A DNA stretch of 56,775 bases from Spirochaetota bacterium (GTDB lineage: Bacteria > Spirochaetota > UBA4802 > UB4802): positions 1 through 56,775 of the forward strand of contig JAKPOE010000010.1 of NCBI GenBank assembly GCA_029548025.1, read 5' to 3'. A model generated the notes under the pieces. The model saw nothing but the letters and a program-made list of their open reading frames with translations. It made no database searches and had not been told where the DNA came from. Below, piece after piece: positions 53,428 to 56,775 of the stretch; position 1 is the stretch's first letter; every line of letters begins with the position of its first letter. The position numbers were made by a program, and so were the translations under genes.

Positions 53428-54534
53428 TTATTCATTGATAGCATATGTGCAATTCTTTTTTTCTCTTTTATATTGCACTGGGGTTTTGCCAGTAAATCGT
53501 GAAAATGCCTCATAAAAAGATGATTTGGAATTAAACCCAACAGCATATGCTATTGACAACACCGATCTCTCAGATTCCTCAATAAGCATCTTTTTTGCTT
53601 CTTTAATACGATATTGATTGATAAATGTGTTAAAATTCATCTGTAGTTTTACATTCAGCAATTCTGAAAGCTGGTGAGCGGTAATATTAAGTTCATTGGC
53701 TACTTCTTTCAGCGTTACATCTTCATCTAAATACAGGCGTTCTTCGTCCATTAATTGTTTTAGTTTTTCACAAAGGCTTTCCACTTCACATCCTTTTAAC
53801 AAGGTGCGTTCATATCTTTTCCTGCGGGCTTCACGTATAAGAAGTTGTAAAAACTCAGGTTTATGCTGTCCAACCAGATACGCTGCAATAAGCAAGATAG
53901 CCATTATAATGACACTTACCTTTATCCCAATAAGGCTTCGCATACAATAACTTGCTAATAGAATCATCAACCCGGCAAACGAACTTATGCTGAATATTAA
54001 TGTCACCACCATTATCGAAGTCAACTCATGCAATTTCCAGAATTGGAATAAACGGTGCAATAAAAAACCGATGTATAAACTATCCAGAAGAAGTGCTGCA
54101 ATAACTGCAATTCTTAACCAGTGATAGATACCAAAATTATCAAAGAATAAACTATTAATAATGGCTATCTGCAAATTGTAATCAGAACGTATAAAGAATA
54201 TATCTATTATGCAATAAATAACAGAAGGGAGCAGCAGTAATAAATTTATTTTTGGAAGTGAATCTTCAATCCGTATAACAAGGTAATAGGCAAAATAAAG
54301 AAGTGGACCAATACAATATAAAAATGTAAAATGGAAATAAAAAAGATACGGTTTTTTAAAAATAAATCCATTCAATATACATCCATATTGAAACAATAAA
54401 AGACCTAAAACCAGGAATAACCCAAAAAGATTCAGGTTTTCAAGCCTGCGATGAGGTACACACAATTGACCAACTGCAACTAAAAGCGAAATACCACCTG
54501 CAAAAAAAGCTATATATTCTACAAATTGGGGCAT
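53428..54534 (-). CDS. Membrane-embedded AraC-family transcriptional regulator
   Basis: 368 residues. Residues about 1-225 contain six or seven hydrophobic helices. Residues about 265-362 form the double helix-turn-helix of AraC proteins ('VTLKEVANELNITAHQLSELLN', then 'SVLSIAYAVGFNSKSSFYEAFSRFTGKTPVQYK'). Such 7TM-AraC regulators are frequent in Leptospira and Bacteroidetes; the signal is unknown. Because it sits just ahead of the hydrogenase operon on the same strand, it is the natural candidate regulator of that operon; this is inference. Confidence 0.85.
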   Translation of the reverse strand: MPQFVEYIAFFAGGISLLVAVGQLCVPHRRLENLNLFGLFLVLGLLLFQYGCILNGFIFKKPYLFYFHFTFLYCIGPLLYFAYYLVIRIEDSLPKINLLLLLPSVIYCIIDIFFIRSDYNLQIAIINSLFFDNFGIYHWLRIAVIAALLLDSLYIGFLLHRLFQFWKLHELTSIMVVTLIFSISSFAGLMILLASYCMRSLIGIKVSVIIMAILLIAAYLVGQHKPEFLQLLIREARRKRYERTLLKGCEVESLCEKLKQLMDEERLYLDEDVTLKEVANELNITAHQLSELLNVKLQMNFNTFINQYRIKEAKKMLIEESERSVLSIAYAVGFNSKSSFYEAFSRFTGKTPVQYKREKKNCTYAINE

Positions 54535-54542
54535 ACATTTAC

Positions 54543-54893
54543 CTATTCATTATATCCACACCCTTCATAAGGACTTAACTTTTCTTCAGGTGCTAATGCA
54601 ATACCATCATAATAGGGGAAATCCTTGCACATTCTGGGCCTTATATCATAAATGCTGCATAGCCCCAATCCATGAGAGTCAAATGTAAAATGTTTGCAGG
54701 AATAATGATATGGCAAATCTTCAGAAAGATTTTGATATTTAAAGGTTAACATGGGATAGATAAGGTAAATTTCAGAAAAATTAGGGTTTATCATGGATAA
54801 TTGCAACCAGTATTTATACGCCCTTTGTAAAACTTCAGGTGACTCTGCAAGCCGTACATCATTGCAGCAGTTTCCACATCGTTTACATTCCAT
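54543..54893 (-). CDS. YkgJ-family cysteine-cluster protein
   Basis: 116 residues from the ATG at 54893 (a GTG 9 bases earlier is possible). It starts 'MECKRCGNCCNDVRL' and later has 'YSCKHFTFDSHGLGLCSIYDIRPRMCKDFP' and a final 'YEGCGYNE'. The CxxCxxCC opening and the 'C.iY..RP..C..FP' block define the family, thought to bind zinc or an Fe-S cluster. Function unknown. Eight bases upstream of the AraC-type gene, so the two are likely co-transcribed. Confidence 0.82.
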   Translation of the reverse strand: MECKRCGNCCNDVRLAESPEVLQRAYKYWLQLSMINPNFSEIYLIYPMLTFKYQNLSEDLPYHYSCKHFTFDSHGLGLCSIYDIRPRMCKDFPYYDGIALAPEEKLSPYEGCGYNE

Positions 54894-55099
54894 ATAATTC
54901 ACTTCAACGATTTAATAAAATACTACCAAAAAAAACTTGCATAATTATTATATCTATCATACGATATATATAATAATAGCATATTTTATTATAGTTGCAA
55001 TTTATTATATATATTTATCTTTTGTTAAAATCATATGAATTGATGTATCATAACAAATTGAATAATTATTATTTATAACTATAGTGAGAAATAGTATTG

Positions 55100-56092
55100 A
55101 TGAAAGTACGAATAAAAATCTTTAAAAGCAATATTGAGCGAAAGCTGAAGGAAAAATATTATTTAAAGAAAAAACAATGGTTAAAAAAATGGGATAAGGT
55201 ACTTGAACATGGTCATGAAAAAATGACCATCATGTTTATCCCACATAACGAGCAAAAGATTTTTAACTTTCAGATATCGCGTTTTACCATACTTTTTTTC
55301 ACTACTTTACTGGTCATAGTTCTTGTTACATCCTCCTATGCAATAATTAAAAATACCGCAGTTAAAAGAGAAGAAGAGCGATTGCTTTCCAATTACAAGG
55401 ATATTCGTTCCCAGATAATACGTTTTGAACAATTAACCAATGAATTAGGTCAAGAACTTGATAAAATAAAACCTGATATAGAAGACCTTTACGATCTGGC
55501 TACCAATAACAATAATTCAACTTCCATATGGGAAAGTTCGGTAGTGAACAATGAAGACCCATCGATGCGTCAATATGCTTCAATTTTACCTTCAGATATA
55601 CAGGTATTGCGCAGCATGCAGAAGGATTTACTCTGTACTACTAACACGGTCAAAACAATTAAGAATTTTATCGATGTTCGTAATAAGGTCATCTATGATA
55701 CACCATCTATCATCCCCAATCCAGGCCATATAACCTCGTTGTTTGGTTGGAGGCGTTCCCCTTTTGGTTTTGATAGAGATTTTCATTCGGGCATTGATAT
55801 AGCTGCTCCTCAAGGCACTGAGATACGCGCTACTGCCCCTGGCATTGTGATATCCGCATCGTGGGGTGGTGGATACGGTTATATGGTCAGAATACGACAT
55901 AAATATGGTTATGAAACAATATATGGGCATTGCTCCAAGATTATCGTGTCACAAGGGCAATCTATTAAAAAAGGGCAGATTATTGCTTATGTTGGGCAAA
56001 CTGGTTCTGCGACAGGCAGTCACTGCCATTATGAAATCAGGATAGGAGGTGTTGCTATCAATCCTTATCCGTATATGAGCAAGATGTGGTAA
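55100..56092 (+). CDS. M23-family (LytM) peptidoglycan peptidase, membrane anchored
   Basis: 330 residues from the ATG at 55100. A basic cytoplasmic segment comes first, then one membrane helix (about 60-85, 'FTILFFTTLLVIVLVTSSYA'), a coiled coil (about 90-135) and the LytM domain (about 210-325). The zinc site is complete: H and D in 'FHSGIDIAAPQGT', and HxH in 'GSHCHYEIRIGG'. It should cut peptide bridges in the cell wall, or act in cell-shape control like other coiled-coil M23 proteins. Confidence 0.9.
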   Translation: MKVRIKIFKSNIERKLKEKYYLKKKQWLKKWDKVLEHGHEKMTIMFIPHNEQKIFNFQISRFTILFFTTLLVIVLVTSSYAIIKNTAVKREEERLLSNYKDIRSQIIRFEQLTNELGQELDKIKPDIEDLYDLATNNNNSTSIWESSVVNNEDPSMRQYASILPSDIQVLRSMQKDLLCTTNTVKTIKNFIDVRNKVIYDTPSIIPNPGHITSLFGWRRSPFGFDRDFHSGIDIAAPQGTEIRATAPGIVISASWGGGYGYMVRIRHKYGYETIYGHCSKIIVSQGQSIKKGQIIAYVGQTGSATGSHCHYEIRIGGVAINPYPYMSKMW

Positions 56093-56134
56093 TTGTCCAT
56101 TTTCCTGTTGCAAACATGGTTATTACTCTAACAC

Positions 56135-56775
56135 ATGAAATCATTATCCAATATCATTATTGCTGGTGCTATCCTTACCTCCATAACAGCTATTGTTATT
56201 TCCCAACAACTATCATCCACCTTTCATGAACGCATTAACAACTACATTGATACTCATAAAGAACAAACAGTACAACCCTCTGCCAGGGGGCTTGACGATG
56301 TTTTGATTTTACAACCTCAACAAGAACTATCACCCTTTGAATATAACTCAGGGGATTGGACTAAATATATCATTGAACCTCGATACTCGTTTTCCATTAT
56401 AAGCAATCAAATATATGAAGAAGAGCCATATGATATTCTTTCATATGGTTCAATGAATATTAATGTTAACTATGGCAAATCTTATTTTACCAATGATAAG
56501 TATAAACGCTTTGATGAAGACAAACCAACATCAGCACTTATTCAATCTGGTTTAACTATAGAGCAAAATTCCCAGCTCCATATAGAGGGTAAAGCTGGGA
56601 AGCGCCTTACATTGTATATTGACCACGACAGTCAACAGCAAAATAATACCTATGTTTTACAATACAAGGCAGTGAATGATGATGAAGTAATACGTGAAAT
56701 TAATGCTGGCGATATCAATATTAAGGTTAACAACTCTAAATACGCAGTATATGATGACACAACTTCAAAAGGTGT
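56135..56775 (+). CDS. Start of a large secreted SprA-like protein (3' end outside window)
   Basis: 213 codons visible. A signal peptide (about 1-24, 'IIIAGAILTSITAIVIS') is followed by a polar stretch. The block 'GLTIEQNSQLHIEGKAGKRL' then 'TLYIDHDSQQQNNTYVLQYK' and 'DDEVIREINAGDINIKVNNS' resembles the opening domain of SprA ('i.v.G.iGdki.i...yd......n...l.Y.g.ede.i..ie.Gnvs'). SprA is the very large outer-membrane channel of the type 9 secretion system, and longer relatives occur in spirochaetes. The family call rests on pattern only. It follows the M23 gene by 42 bases. Confidence 0.6.
   Translation, partial: MKSLSNIIIAGAILTSITAIVISQQLSSTFHERINNYIDTHKEQTVQPSARGLDDVLILQPQQELSPFEYNSGDWTKYIIEPRYSFSIISNQIYEEEPYDILSYGSMNINVNYGKSYFTNDKYKRFDEDKPTSALIQSGLTIEQNSQLHIEGKAGKRLTLYIDHDSQQQNNTYVLQYKAVNDDEVIREINAGDINIKVNNSKYAVYDDTTSKG

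Overview
The window looks like a chromosomal segment of an AT-rich, diderm, probably anaerobic bacterium. The best guess is a member or relative of the Spirochaetota, Leptospira side. The case rests on several points: a lipoprotein built from WG (KWG 'Leptospira') repeats; a lipoprotein sensor of the 7TMR-DISM type fused to a SpoIIE phosphatase; an AraC regulator with an N-terminal membrane half; Leptospira-like integron cassette junctions; and many predicted secreted proteins. This is inference from gene style, because the window holds no rRNA. Metabolism reads as anaerobic: an electron-bifurcating NfnAB pair, a 13-gene Mrp-linked group 4 [NiFe] hydrogenase, and NADP-type glutamate dehydrogenase.

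Layout. 1-2576: end of a polysaccharide deacetylase, then nfnB-nfnA on the minus strand. 2.6-8.8 kb: an accessory island. It holds a decayed IS1182-like element with both terminal repeats still visible, two small minus-strand genes, a broken DUF4143 ATPase in GC-richer DNA, and then three plus-strand genes separated by attC-like sites. These look like integron cassettes with no integrase in view. 8.8-13 kb: an unusual PEP-synthase-like protein and gdhA. 13-19.6 kb, minus strand: acyl-CoA synthetase, alaS, recX, rpsI, rplM. 20-24.1 kb, minus strand: two nitronate-monooxygenase-like flavoproteins and a second acyl-CoA synthetase, with a matching palindrome ahead of each flavoprotein gene. 24.2-27.7 kb: tldE, tldD and an N-formylglutamate amidohydrolase. 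27.8-33.8 kb: half-size TauE protein, an AbiEii-type toxin-antitoxin pair, copA, and the 7TM/SpoIIE sensor phosphatase.

34.3-41.8 kb is a plus-strand housekeeping block: ispE, tRNA-Gln, glmU (N-terminal half only), prs, rplY, a Pth homologue lacking its catalytic residues, a TPR protein, yebC, ruvC, ruvA. 42.2-45 kb: PadR regulator, cyclic-nucleotide-binding protein, CheY-like receiver, ttcA. 45.1-53.3 kb, minus strand: a complete mbhA-N type operon with overlapping start and stop codons, preceded by a membrane AraC-type regulator and a YkgJ-type cysteine-cluster protein. 55.1 kb to the end, plus strand: an M23 peptidase and the start of a large secreted SprA-like protein.

How the parts work together. 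Nfn would interconvert NADH, NADPH and reduced ferredoxin. The hydrogenase would oxidise ferredoxin to H2 while moving ions through its Mrp half. GdhA would draw on the NADPH pool. The least expected items are the degenerate Pth in a housekeeping operon, the cassette array, the KaiC-like head on the PEP-synthase-like protein, and the shared palindrome in front of the two flavoprotein genes.
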